Source: CSSed11-175R1 sp041685735 (GTDB taxonomy: Bacteria; Actinomycetota; Nitriliruptoria; Nitriliruptorales; Nitriliruptoraceae). Taken from it: a stretch of DNA of 64,000 nucleotides. Under the pieces are notes generated by a model. It did no database searches. It saw only the letters and a list, made by a program, of their open reading frames with translations, and was not told where the DNA came from. The position numbers were made by a program, and so were the translations under genes. Positions 16,808 to 25,246 of the stretch are shown here, one piece after another. Positions within the stretch are counted from its first letter, which is position 1, and every line of letters starts with the position of its first letter. The stretch spans positions 28,030 through 92,029 of the forward strand of contig JAWLFE010000007.1 of NCBI GenBank assembly GCA_041685735.1, given 5' to 3'.

Positions 16808-17968
16808 ATGGAACACGTCTACACCGTTCCGGTCGCGACGACGGGCTGGGAACTGGCCGATGTCGGCGCCACGGTCGCGTTCGACTGGGAGTACGACGGC
16901 GGCCGGCAGCGGATGCTCAACCTGTACCAGAAGGGCAAGGACAAGCAGTGGGACGCCACCCACCGCATCGACTGGTCCCCGACCATCGATCCGACCGACC
17001 AGGGGATGCTGCCCGACGAGGTCGTGCCGATCTTCGGTTCCGACACCTGGAGCCGGCTGTCGCGGGCGGACAAGGACACCGTGCGGCACCACTACCTCGC
17101 CTGGACCAACTCGCAGTTCCTCCACGGCGAGCAGGGTGCGCTGATCTGCTCGGCGAAGATCGTGTCGACCGTCCCGGAGATCGACAGCAAGTTCTACGCG
17201 GCGACCCAGACGATGGACGAGGCCCGCCACGTCGAGACCTACGCGCGCTACCTGACCGACAAGCTCCAGCTCGCCTACCCGATCAACGACGCGCTGCGCT
17301 CCCTGCTCGACCAGACCATCAGCGACCCCCGGTGGGACTTCACCTACCTCGGCATGCAGGTGATGATCGAGGGTGTCGCGCTCGCTGCGTTCTCGATGAT
17401 CCGGGATTACACGACCGACCCGCTCGCCCGGTCGATCAACGCCTACGTGATGCAGGACGAGGCCCGCCACATCGCGTTCGGCCGGCTGGCACTGAAGGAC
17501 GCCTACGCGGAACTGACCGAGCCGGAACGACGCGAACGTGAGGAGTTCGTGATCGAGGCCTCCGAGCTGCTGCGTGACCGGTTCCTCGCGCGGGAGGTCT
17601 GGGAGAACCTGGGGTTCGACGCCGATGCGCTGTGCGCCTACGTGGACCAGCACCAGATGATGACCGAGTTCCGCAAGGCCCTGTTCAGCCGGGTCGTGCC
17701 GACGGTCAAGGACATCGGGTTGTGGGGCGACGAGGTCCAGCGCACGTTCGAGCGCATGGGCGTCCTCGGGTTCCAGGACCTCGACATCGAGGAACTGTCC
17801 GACAACGACGAGCGCATCGCCGGGGAGATGGAGGAACTGTTGGCGGCGCGAGCGGCGGGCCGGCCGGTCGCCACGACCGGCTCACGCGCGGCGGAGATGG
17901 CCGCCACGATCGCCGCCGGCGACGACGCTCCGTCCGACGGTGCGCAGGGATCGGACGCGACGAGCTAG
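16808..17968 (+). CDS. Ferritin-like diiron protein (AurF/R2-like)
   Basis: A 386-residue soluble protein with a complete carboxylate-bridged diiron set: E108, then DEARH (E138, H141), E188, and a second DEARH (E218, H221). The long helical core resembles R2-like oxidases and AurF-type N-oxygenases more than ferritin, but the substrate cannot be told. GGGGAGG precedes the ATG at 16808; a much longer in-frame extension upstream is antisense to other genes. It lies alone on the plus strand, and its stop shares the CTAG tetranucleotide with the convergent ftsB gene. Confidence 0.85.
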   Translation: MEHVYTVPVATTGWELADVGATVAFDWEYDGGRQRMLNLYQKGKDKQWDATHRIDWSPTIDPTDQGMLPDEVVPIFGSDTWSRLSRADKDTVRHHYLAWTNSQFLHGEQGALICSAKIVSTVPEIDSKFYAATQTMDEARHVETYARYLTDKLQLAYPINDALRSLLDQTISDPRWDFTYLGMQVMIEGVALAAFSMIRDYTTDPLARSINAYVMQDEARHIAFGRLALKDAYAELTEPERREREEFVIEASELLRDRFLAREVWENLGFDADALCAYVDQHQMMTEFRKALFSRVVPTVKDIGLWGDEVQRTFERMGVLGFQDLDIEELSDNDERIAGEMEELLAARAAGRPVATTGSRAAEMAATIAAGDDAPSDGAQGSDATS

Positions 17969-18522
17969 TTCGGATCCGAACCGCCGAAGATGGCCTGGAC
18001 CCGGACCCAGGCCCGCTCGTACCACGCGGGCGGTGCCGGCTCTGGGTCGGCGCGCGAGGTGGTCATCCGGGGGCGATCGACCTCCGGGGGGACGAGCGCG
18101 TACGGGACCTCGCCAGGCCGGATGAACCCCTGCTGTTCGCGGGCCAGCAGCTCGATGGTCTCCTCGTCCTGGAGGTCGTCCACCCGCTGCTGCATCCGGG
18201 TGTTCTCCTCCTCCAGGATGTCGGCCTGCATCTGCAGGACCTCGACCCGCCCACGTGCATCGAGGTAGTTCTGCGTCGGCCCGGACACCAGGACGATCGC
18301 CAGGCCGACCGTGACCAGCAACGCGACGACCAACGGTTTGTCGCCGCTGGTCGCCGCGGTCATGGCACGTCGCGCCGCAAGGACGCCCGACCGCACCCCG
18401 CCCGCGGCACGCTGGAGAACGACCGGGCCACGGCCCGCGCCACCTCGACGTCGCCGCTTCCCGGCCGTACGGACCTCCCGCCGCTGGTCGCGGCGATCGG
18501 TCAGGCGGGTCGGACCGGGCAT
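17965..18522 (-). CDS. ftsB: Septum formation initiator FtsB/DivIC family protein
   Basis: A 185-residue bitopic protein. It has a basic N-terminal cytoplasmic tail of about 60 residues and one membrane helix (PLVVALLVTVGLAIVLVSGP). A leucine-zipper-like coiled coil follows (LQMQADILEEENTRMQQRVDDLQ), then the DivIC-type LAREQQGFIRPGEVPYALVPP motif. It acts with FtsL/FtsQ in the divisome. The ATG at 18522 has AGGAG eight bases upstream. It follows eno by 10 bases, the usual actinobacterial order. Confidence 0.9.
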   Translation of the reverse strand: MPGPTRLTDRRDQRREVRTAGKRRRRGGAGRGPVVLQRAAGGVRSGVLAARRAMTAATSGDKPLVVALLVTVGLAIVLVSGPTQNYLDARGRVEVLQMQADILEEENTRMQQRVDDLQDEETIELLAREQQGFIRPGEVPYALVPPEVDRPRMTTSRADPEPAPPAWYERAWVRVQAIFGGSDPN

Positions 18523-18532
18523 GTGGGAACTC

Positions 18533-19822
18533 CTAGCGGCGCTGCGTGAAGGCGGCGGCGCCGGCGTACCGAGCGGCGTCGCCGAGCTCCTCCTCGATGC
18601 GCAGCAGTTGGTTGTACTTCGCGACCCGATCGGACCGGGCGGGCGCACCGGTCTTGATCTGGCCGGCGTTGGTCGCCACGGCGATGTCGGCGATGATCGC
18701 GTCCTCGGTCTCGCCGGAGCGGTGGCTGATCATCGTGGTCCAGGTCGCCCGGTGGGCCAGGGCGACGGCGTCGAAGGTCTCGGTCAGTGAGCCGATCTGG
18801 TTGACCTTGACGAGCACGCTGTTGGCGGCCTTCTCGTCGATGCCGCGCTGCACGAAGGCGGGGTTGGTGACCAGCAGATCGTCGCCGACGATCTGCACCC
18901 GGTCACCGAGGCGCTCGGTCATGAGGGTGAAGCCGGCCCAGTCGGATTCGTCAAGGCCGTCCTCGATCGACACGATCGGGTAGCGGTCGACGAGGTCGGC
19001 CCACAGGTCCACCATCTCCTCGGACGACAGCACCCGGCCCTCACCGTCGAGGTGGTAGGCACCGTCCCGGTAGAACTCGCTGGCGGCGGGGTCCAGGGCG
19101 ATGGCGACGTCGTCACCGGGCCGGTAGCCCGCGGCCTCGATGCCGTCGATGAGCAGGTCGAGGGCCGCCGAGTTGGAGTCCAGGTCGGGTGCGAACCCGC
19201 CCTCGTCGCCCAGTCCGGTCGACAGGCCACGGTCCTTCAGCACCGTCTTGAGGTGGTGGTAGGTCTCCGCACCCATGCGCAGGGCCTCGCGGAAGGTCGG
19301 CGCGCCCACGGGCACGATCATGAACTCCTGGAAGTCCACGTTCGAGTCCGCGTGACTGCCGCCGTTCAGCACATTCATGCACGGCACCGGCAGCACGTGC
19401 GCGTTCGGACCGCCGAGGTAGCTGTAGAGCGGCAGGCCGGAGGCGGACGCCGCTGCCTTGGCAACGGCCATCGAGACCCCGAGGATCGCGTTGGCGCCGA
19501 GGTTGCCCTTGTTGTCGCTCCCGTCGAGATCGCGGAGCAGGCGGTCGATCTCACGCTGGCGGGTCGAGTCCAGCCCGAGCAGCGCGGAGGCGATCGTGTC
19601 GTTGACGTTGGCGACCGCCCGGGTCACGCCCTTGCCGAGGTAGCGGTCCACGTCTCCGTCGCGCAGTTCGACGGCTTCTGCCTCACCGGTCGACGCGCCG
19701 GATGGGACGGCGGCTCGACTCAGCGTGCCGTCGAGCAGGCCCACCTCCACCTCGACGGTCGGGTTGCCGCGGCTGTCCAGGATCTCGCGTGCTCGCACCA
19801 GTTCGATCGTGGTGACGTCCAT
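18533..19822 (-). CDS. eno: Enolase
   Basis: Converts 2-phosphoglycerate to phosphoenolpyruvate. The 429-residue protein has AREILDSRGNPTVEVEV, the flexible loop GASTGEAEAVELRD, SHADSNVDFQEFMIVP, SIEDGLDESDW and the signature MISHRSGETEDAIIADIAV with GQIKTGAPARSDR. The ATG at 19822 is preceded by GAGGGG; an upstream in-frame start at 19846 is less likely. In the Asn/His-containing loop the second position reads Ala-Asp rather than Ala-Asn (GGSHADS), a tolerated variation. Confidence 0.97.
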   Translation of the reverse strand: MDVTTIELVRAREILDSRGNPTVEVEVGLLDGTLSRAAVPSGASTGEAEAVELRDGDVDRYLGKGVTRAVANVNDTIASALLGLDSTRQREIDRLLRDLDGSDNKGNLGANAILGVSMAVAKAAASASGLPLYSYLGGPNAHVLPVPCMNVLNGGSHADSNVDFQEFMIVPVGAPTFREALRMGAETYHHLKTVLKDRGLSTGLGDEGGFAPDLDSNSAALDLLIDGIEAAGYRPGDDVAIALDPAASEFYRDGAYHLDGEGRVLSSEEMVDLWADLVDRYPIVSIEDGLDESDWAGFTLMTERLGDRVQIVGDDLLVTNPAFVQRGIDEKAANSVLVKVNQIGSLTETFDAVALAHRATWTTMISHRSGETEDAIIADIAVATNAGQIKTGAPARSDRVAKYNQLLRIEEELGDAARYAGAAAFTQRR

Positions 19823-19954
19823 CTCGTTCCCCTCGTGATCGAGCACGGCAGCAGCAACGGCCCATCACGCTGGGCGTTCCGCACGTGACCCTACGCCACA
19901 ACCATGCGGTTTGACAACAACTTCAACATCTACAACATCACTCGTGCCGGCGAC

Positions 19955-20416
19955 TCAGTCCGTGAGCCGCCAGACCTGTCGCACCGCCGCCCCGACCCCG
20001 ATCCCGAGGCCCGTCCCGATGACCGCACCCTTGAGGCGGGAGGGCAGGACGGTCGCGCCGAGCACGCCGCCGAGCACGGCGCCGGCCGCGACCACGACGG
20101 TGTCGGTCGGGAACGGCGCCCGATCGTGGTTCCAGGTGGCGATCTCGGCGGCATCGGCACCGACATCCCAGCCGGCCAGGACGTCGCCATCGTCGCGGAC
20201 CTGCTCGGGGGCGAGGTCCGGCGGGCGCACGCTGGCATCGTCGCCACGAGCCTCGGCCGTGGGGGGCGTCCCGACAGGATCGGTGGCGCCGACCCCGAAC
20301 ATCTCCCCGGTCAGCGTCGCCGCACAGCGTGGACACGGTTGGTCGCCGTCAGCCAGGCTCTGCACCAGGTCGTTCTTCAGGAACCGGCCACAGGCCGGGC
20401 ACTGCTGCGGGGCCAC
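19955..20416 (-). CDS. Zinc-ribbon membrane protein with glycine zipper
   Basis: A 153-residue protein of unknown function. The N-terminus has two CxxC pairs (CPACGRF and CPRCAA) forming a zinc ribbon. An acidic, proline-rich middle is followed by a Gly/Ala/Val-rich hydrophobic C-terminus (VVVAAGAVLGGVLGATV, GAVIGTGLGIGVGAAV). A GTG start with GGAGG upstream is chosen; a longer ATG frame from 20536 would overlap mazG. It lies between mazG and eno on the same strand. Confidence 0.75.
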   Translation of the reverse strand: MAPQQCPACGRFLKNDLVQSLADGDQPCPRCAATLTGEMFGVGATDPVGTPPTAEARGDDASVRPPDLAPEQVRDDGDVLAGWDVGADAAEIATWNHDRAPFPTDTVVVAAGAVLGGVLGATVLPSRLKGAVIGTGLGIGVGAAVRQVWRLTD

Positions 20417-20480
20417 CGGTGTCCTCCAAGTCTCGTCTGCGGCGAGGTTAGTGCGCTCTGAGCGCGCCGGGGAGGCACCG

Positions 20481-21635
20481 TCAGCCGCCGTGGTCGGCCG
20501 CCTCCCAGAGTTCGAGAACGGTCGCACGATCGACATCCTGCGGATCGATGCCGCGGGAATCGGCGAGCCGCAACACCTGCTCGACGCGGCGGCGGAAGGT
20601 GGTCGCGGCGCGACGAGCCGCAGCCTCCGGGTCGACCCCGAGCGATGCCGCGAGGGACACGACCGCGCCGATCAACGCACCGAGTGCCTCCTCGCGATCC
20701 TCGTCGCTCTGTGCCTCATCCGTCTCGGTGAGGTGCTGCAGGATCGATGCCGCCGGCGCGTCGGTCTGCGGCGCCGCGACACCGCGCTTGCCCGCCTTGC
20801 GCTGCACCGTCTCCACCAGCATGAGGCCGGCCATCGCGTCGGGGACCCCCTCGAACGGGCCCGTGCGTCCCTTCTCCCGGGCCTTCTGCTGGTCCCAGGT
20901 GGCCTGGACATCGTCGGCGGTGGCAGCGTCACCATCGGCGAAGACGTGCGGATGCCTCCGGACCAGCTTGTCGGTGATGCCGCGGGCGACGTCGTCGATC
21001 CCGAACGCGCGACGATCCTGCGCGACCTGCGCGTGGAACACGACCTGCAGCAGGACATCGCCCAACTCCTCGACCAGATCGACGTCCTGCTCCCGCTCGA
21101 TCGCGTCGACCAGTTCGTAGGTCTCCTCGAGCAGGTAGCGCACCAACGTGGCGTGGTCCTGCTCCAGGTCCCAGGGACAGCCCGTCTGCGGGTCCCGGAG
21201 CTGGCGCATCACCTCGACGAGGCGCAGCAGTTCGGTCCCGGCCGGGATGGGGGCGAGGAAGACCAGTTCGATCTCGACGTCGGGCTCGGCGCTCATGCCG
21301 GCCAACGCCTTGGCGAGCCCGTCGTCCTCCGGTCCGAGCAGGAACACCGGAGCACCCTCACCGAGCGCGCGCTCCAGCAGCGCCTTGGCCAACCGACGGT
21401 CGTCCGCGGACCCCGGCCGGGTCAGGTCGAGGTCGCCCCGACCGAGCGGCGCGGGCTCGACGGTCACGAGGTCCAGGCCGGCTGCGTACAGGTAGGGCGT
21501 GCTCGGGTGGCGCTCACGGTCGCGGACGAGGACCTCGTCAGCGAGAGCCAGGGCGTCCCAGGCCTGGAACGGCAGCAGCCCGGGCAGGGCCGCCGACGTC
21601 TCGACCAGGACGATCCGACGCTGGGATGCGGGCAT
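20481..21635 (-). CDS. mazG: Nucleoside triphosphate pyrophosphohydrolase MazG
   Basis: House-cleaning enzyme that hydrolyses NTPs to NMPs. A divergent N-terminal 130 residues resemble the methylase-like domain of actinobacterial MazG. The catalytic core follows: MRQLRDPQTGCPWDLEQDH, the metal-binding LLEETYELVDAIE, EELGDVLLQVVFHAQ, and KLVRRHPHVFAD. The second MazG repeat after residue 270 is weaker. It starts six bases after the SurA-like gene stop, so the two are likely cotranscribed, as is common next to eno. Confidence 0.93.
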   Translation of the reverse strand: MPASQRRIVLVETSAALPGLLPFQAWDALALADEVLVRDRERHPSTPYLYAAGLDLVTVEPAPLGRGDLDLTRPGSADDRRLAKALLERALGEGAPVFLLGPEDDGLAKALAGMSAEPDVEIELVFLAPIPAGTELLRLVEVMRQLRDPQTGCPWDLEQDHATLVRYLLEETYELVDAIEREQDVDLVEELGDVLLQVVFHAQVAQDRRAFGIDDVARGITDKLVRRHPHVFADGDAATADDVQATWDQQKAREKGRTGPFEGVPDAMAGLMLVETVQRKAGKRGVAAPQTDAPAASILQHLTETDEAQSDEDREEALGALIGAVVSLAASLGVDPEAAARRAATTFRRRVEQVLRLADSRGIDPQDVDRATVLELWEAADHGG

Positions 21636-21641
21636 CGTCCG

Positions 21642-22571
21642 CTAGTCGCCGGAGCCGGCGGGCGCCTCGTCGACGACCTCACCGAGCTCGCTGTCCCAGG
21701 CACCGAACGCCGGATCGACCTCGACGTCCGCCTCACCGAACGAGGTCTGCAACAGCTCCGTCAGCTGGGCATCGAGCGCCTGGCCCTGCGTCCCCGGATC
21801 CTGGTCCTCGCCGGACAGGACCGATTCGTCGGTCACCTCGATGATGTGGAACCCGAACTCGGTCTCCACCGGGCCGACCACGACGTTGAGGTCGGACTCC
21901 CACACCGCTTCCTCGAATCCCTCGACGTAGGAGCCGCGCGGTGCCGGCCCGAGGTCACCACCCTGTGCCCCGCTGCCGGGATCCTGGGAACGTTCCTCGG
22001 CGAGCTCTGCGAAGTCCGCCCCGTCGTCCAGGAGGTCGACGATCTCCTGGGCCTCATCCGCATCGTCGACCAGGATGTGGCGGGCGGTGCGGACCTCGGT
22101 ATCGGGGAGGTCCGCCTGCAGCGATGCCCGGATGGCCTCCACCCGCTGCTGGGCCGGGAGCAGCACGTCCCGGTAGACCTCCAGGGTGAGCTGGGACTGC
22201 GCCAACACCTCGGCGAACCCGTCGTCGCCGCCGAGCTCGGCCGTGTCGGCTTCGATCTGCTCCGCGATGGCCTGGTCGTCGATCTCGATGCCGCGCTCGT
22301 CTGCCACCTCGCGGATGATCTCCGCCTGGATGAACAGGCTGAGCAGTTGCCGCTGGATCGGTGCGACGACGTCGGTCCGCGCTTCCGCGTCCGCCCCGTC
22401 GATGCTGCCCGTCCGATCCGTGATGTCAGCCACGGCCTCCTCGAGCTGGGACCGGGGGATCTCGGTGCCGTCCACCGTCGCAGCGGCGGACGCCGGCACG
22501 TCCGAGGAACATCCCACCAGGATGAGCACGAGGATGGACAGGGCCGCGACCGCGCGGCGTGGTGTACGCAC
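21642..22571 (-). CDS. SurA/PrsA-like peptidyl-prolyl isomerase lipoprotein
   Basis: A 309-residue lipoprotein (lipobox LVGC) with a SurA-N-like helical chaperone region and a C-terminal parvulin domain. The domain is marked by ARHILVDDADEAQEI, ADFAELAEERSQDPGSGAQGGDLG and a FGFHIIEVTDES end. It likely helps fold secreted proteins outside the membrane. The GTG at 22571 begins a clean signal peptide. A TAGACT -10-like box lies upstream on this strand at 22636-22641. Confidence 0.88.
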   Translation of the reverse strand: MRTPRRAVAALSILVLILVGCSSDVPASAAATVDGTEIPRSQLEEAVADITDRTGSIDGADAEARTDVVAPIQRQLLSLFIQAEIIREVADERGIEIDDQAIAEQIEADTAELGGDDGFAEVLAQSQLTLEVYRDVLLPAQQRVEAIRASLQADLPDTEVRTARHILVDDADEAQEIVDLLDDGADFAELAEERSQDPGSGAQGGDLGPAPRGSYVEGFEEAVWESDLNVVVGPVETEFGFHIIEVTDESVLSGEDQDPGTQGQALDAQLTELLQTSFGEADVEVDPAFGAWDSELGEVVDEAPAGSGD

Positions 22572-22719
22572 AAGGGCTCCGAGGCGTCAAGGGAGCGGAG
22601 GGAGTCGGCACCCGGACCGGGTCGGCGACGGTAGGAGTCTAGCCAGCGGGTGTCGCCGCCCGATCGCTCGCCCCGACCACCGCGTCGCCATGGTGTCGCG
22701 CCATTCCGAGAACGTGCCC

Positions 22720-22725
22720 TACCCT
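22720..22725 (+). promoter_or_regulatory. -10 box of a probably leaderless Fur-family transcript
   Basis: TACCCT ends seven bases before the ATG of the Fur-family gene, and no Shine-Dalgarno is present, which is the pattern of a leaderless mRNA starting at the A of ATG. Confidence 0.45.
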
Positions 22726-22731
22726 GGCGGC

Positions 22732-23166
22732 ATGGCTACCGACATCCACGCAACCGTCGACGAGCAACTCCGTCGGACGCGCCAGCGGTACACGCTGGGG
22801 CGGCGACAGCTCGTCGAGCTCCTGCAGGCCGCCGAACGACCGGTGACGATCCCGGAGCTGATGGACCGCGGCGCCACGCAGTCGCAGAGTTCGCTGTACC
22901 GCAACCTCGCGATCCTCGAACAGTGCGGCGCCGTCCACCGTCTCGCGTCCACCGATGATGTCGCACGCTACGAGCTCACCGAGGAACTCTCGGAACACCA
23001 CCACCACCTGGTCTGTTCCGCCTGCGGTCGTCTGGACGACGTGGTGCTCCCACCGACGATCGAGAAAGCCCTGGCCAGCGCCGCGGAGGAAGCCCGCGTC
23101 CAGCAGAACTTCACGGTGGATTCGCACCGGTTCGAACTGGTCGGCACCTGCGAGACCTGCACCTGA
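22732..23166 (+). CDS. Fur-family metalloregulator, probably Zur
   Basis: A 144-residue repressor. The winged helix spans about residues 20-80 (YTLGRRQLVELL, QSQSSLYRNLAILEQCGAV). The dimerisation domain has HHHHLVCSACG and a C-terminal GTCETC, giving the two CxxC pairs of the structural zinc site. A Zur identity is inferred from the zinc importer and SmtB-type sensor 1-5 kb away; Fur or PerR cannot be excluded. It is divergent from the SurA-like gene. The ATG is supported by the family's usual length. Confidence 0.85.
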   Translation: MATDIHATVDEQLRRTRQRYTLGRRQLVELLQAAERPVTIPELMDRGATQSQSSLYRNLAILEQCGAVHRLASTDDVARYELTEELSEHHHHLVCSACGRLDDVVLPPTIEKALASAAEEARVQQNFTVDSHRFELVGTCETCT

Positions 23167-23168
23167 TC

Positions 23169-23217
23169 GTGGTCGGAGCGGCGCCTCGCCGCCATCGGTG
23201 AGCCCACAGCCGACCAC
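23169..23217. terminator. Bidirectional hairpin between convergent genes
   Basis: Outer arms gtggtcgg (23169-23176) and ccgaccac (23210-23217) enclose an inner hairpin gcggcg-cct-cgccgc (23178-23192). It lies just after the Fur-family stop and before the stop of the convergent kinase-like gene. No T-tract is present. Confidence 0.55.
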
Positions 23218-23244
23218 CTCCAGCCTCAGGTCGGCCCGGGGACG

Positions 23245-24312
23245 TCAGTGCAGCAGCGCGCACCGGATGCTGGCCCGCTCGAGTTCCGCGCTGGGGAACT
23301 CGATGTCGCGGCGCTCGGTGAACAGCTGCCAGTACACCGCGTTGATGAGCTGCGCGACGGCTGCGTAGCGACGCACGATGGCCTCGGCCGCAGGTGGCAG
23401 GCCACCAGGCCCTCGCACCGATGCGTGTTCCGCGATGTAGGCGTCGCGCGCCGGGACGTCGGTGATGCCCGTGAGCTCGGTCACCAGGAGGTTGATGAAC
23501 CTCGTGACCGTGTAGGCAGGGTCGTGCAGTCGGTGCTGCTCCAGGAAGCGCAGCTCACCGTCGTCGAGGGCGAAGTCGCGGGCGGTCGCCAGACCGAAGT
23601 CGCTGACGATCACCTGGCGGCCGTCGGTGAGCAGGTTGGCGAGGTGCCCATCGAAGTGGAACAGCCCGTGCTGGTTCATCCAGACCACCGGGGCGAGCAG
23701 GGTGTCAGCGACCATCTGCATCGCCGCGACGGCAGCCGCACCGCCGGCGTGGAGACGAACGCGAAGCCAGGTGTCGAGCTGCTGCGGCAGGTACTCCAGG
23801 AACAGCACGAGCGCTGTTGTCGATGAACGGATGGCGGCCAGTCGGCGCGCAACACCCTCGGCTCCGTGCCAGTAGGCCACGGCTCCATCGAGGTCGGCGT
23901 GCTCGGGCGCAGGTGGCGGAGGTTCGCCCGGCAGCAGCCGCCAGTGGTAGAGCAGCGGGAACCCGGACGCATCCCCGTCGAGGACCCACCTCGTCGCCCG
24001 CTCGAGCGCTTCGAGCTCCCGCCACGCGTTGACCCCGGGGGACCCCACGTTGTACTGGCAGTAGGTCGGCAACCCGAAGTGGTTGACGGTCGATCGCAGG
24101 TTGGCTGCGCGCGTCTCCACCTCGGCCAACGACACCGCCTTCACGAACACGGTGGTTCCGCCCACGACGACGTGGCGTGTCCTCCCACCGATCCCCGTGC
24201 CGACCTCACGCGCGCCGTGCAGCAGATCGGTCAGCTCAGCGTCGTCGAGGGCGGCCAGCAGCGCATGCACCCTCGACCACGTCGACCCACGCTCGGCATC
24301 CACGGACGACAT
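23245..24312 (-). CDS. Protein-kinase-like fold protein
   Basis: A 355-residue protein with a degenerate N-lobe (VFVK lysine at about residue 58). The catalytic-loop equivalent is HFDGHLANLL, with Asp and Asn in place, followed by a DFGLA metal-binding motif. These are the hallmarks of aminoglycoside-phosphotransferase/kinase-fold enzymes. The substrate is unknown, and the long helical C-terminal part is not recognised. The ATG at 24312 has GAGAGGGTGG upstream; a TTG at 24330 is less likely. It stands between the Fur-family gene and the zinc permease, without an evident link to metals. Confidence 0.72.
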   Translation of the reverse strand: MSSVDAERGSTWSRVHALLAALDDAELTDLLHGAREVGTGIGGRTRHVVVGGTTVFVKAVSLAEVETRAANLRSTVNHFGLPTYCQYNVGSPGVNAWRELEALERATRWVLDGDASGFPLLYHWRLLPGEPPPPAPEHADLDGAVAYWHGAEGVARRLAAIRSSTTALVLFLEYLPQQLDTWLRVRLHAGGAAAVAAMQMVADTLLAPVVWMNQHGLFHFDGHLANLLTDGRQVIVSDFGLATARDFALDDGELRFLEQHRLHDPAYTVTRFINLLVTELTGITDVPARDAYIAEHASVRGPGGLPPAAEAIVRRYAAVAQLINAVYWQLFTERRDIEFPSAELERASIRCALLH

Positions 24313-24373
24313 CGATCCACCCTCTCGCAACGCTCGATGCGCATCATCACCGACCCGCCACCCAGCGCCGAAC

Positions 24374-25246
24374 TCAACCCGCCGTGACCAGAGAGCGACC
24401 CCGGCGGTAGCGCTGCGCGCCGGACCGGACCTCCTTGAGTGCGAGGGTCAGGAAGAAGGCCACGACGGTCAGCCCGGCGATGGTCGGCGCCGTGGCCGTC
24501 CCCGCGTGGAAGCTGATCAGCAGGCCGGCGAGGACGCCGATCGCGCCGATCGCCATCGACACCACCATCATGATGGGGACCCGACGCGACACCAGCGCTG
24601 CCGTCGCCGGTGGCGCCACGATGAAGGCGAACACCAGCAACGTTCCGACGGTCCGGAACGAGGTGACCACGACCAGGGCGACCAGACCGAGCATCGCCAG
24701 GTGCGCGAGCTGGGGGTGGAGGCCGAGCACCTGGGCCTTGTCCCGGCTGAAGGACAGCGCCAGGAACGGCCGGTACAGCACGATCGTGAGCACGATCGTG
24801 ACCACGGCGGCGATCGCCGTGGTGCGCAGATCCGACCGCGTCACACCGATCGGGTCGCCGAACAGGATCGTCGTCAGGTCACCCGCATAGGCCCCACGCT
24901 TCGAGATGATGGCGACCCCCGCCGCCAGCATCCCGACGAACAGCAACCCGATCGCGGTGTCCTCACCCAGCCGGCTCCTGGCACTGGCCAGCGACACCCC
25001 CGCGATCATCACGGCAGCGCTGATCGCACCACCGAGCAGCAACGAGCCCCCGAGGATGAACGCGATCGCGATGCCCGGGAGGACGCCATGGGCGAGCGCA
25101 TCGCCCATGAAGGCCATCCCACGCATCACCACCCAGGTGCCGATGAGCGAGCTGGCCACCACGGTCAGCACCCCCGCCAAGAGCGCGTTGCGCATGAAGG
25201 CGAAGGCGAACGGTTCGGTGACCAGCTCGATCAGGGTGGTGATCAC
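24374..25246 (-). CDS. znuB: Zn/Mn ABC transporter permease (ZnuB/MntB type)
   Basis: A 290-residue integral membrane protein of the ABC-3 family with about 8-9 helices. It has the N-terminal MRNALLAGVLTVVASSLIGTWVV segment, the conserved RGMAFMGDALAHGVLPGIA loop, and the DPIGVTRSDL stretch. Late motifs are FRTVGTLLVFAFIVAPPATA and SFHAGTATAPTI. It forms the membrane channel for the adjacent binding protein and ATPase. The GTG start overlaps the binding-protein stop as GTGA, so the two are coupled. Confidence 0.93.
   Translation of the reverse strand: MITTLIELVTEPFAFAFMRNALLAGVLTVVASSLIGTWVVMRGMAFMGDALAHGVLPGIAIAFILGGSLLLGGAISAAVMIAGVSLASARSRLGEDTAIGLLFVGMLAAGVAIISKRGAYAGDLTTILFGDPIGVTRSDLRTTAIAAVVTIVLTIVLYRPFLALSFSRDKAQVLGLHPQLAHLAMLGLVALVVVTSFRTVGTLLVFAFIVAPPATAALVSRRVPIMMVVSMAIGAIGVLAGLLISFHAGTATAPTIAGLTVVAFFLTLALKEVRSGAQRYRRGRSLVTAG

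Noticed and set aside
19911..22634. A 907-codon plus-strand open frame opposite mazG and the SurA-like gene
   Set aside because: It is antisense to two conserved genes and lacks any recognisable domain.
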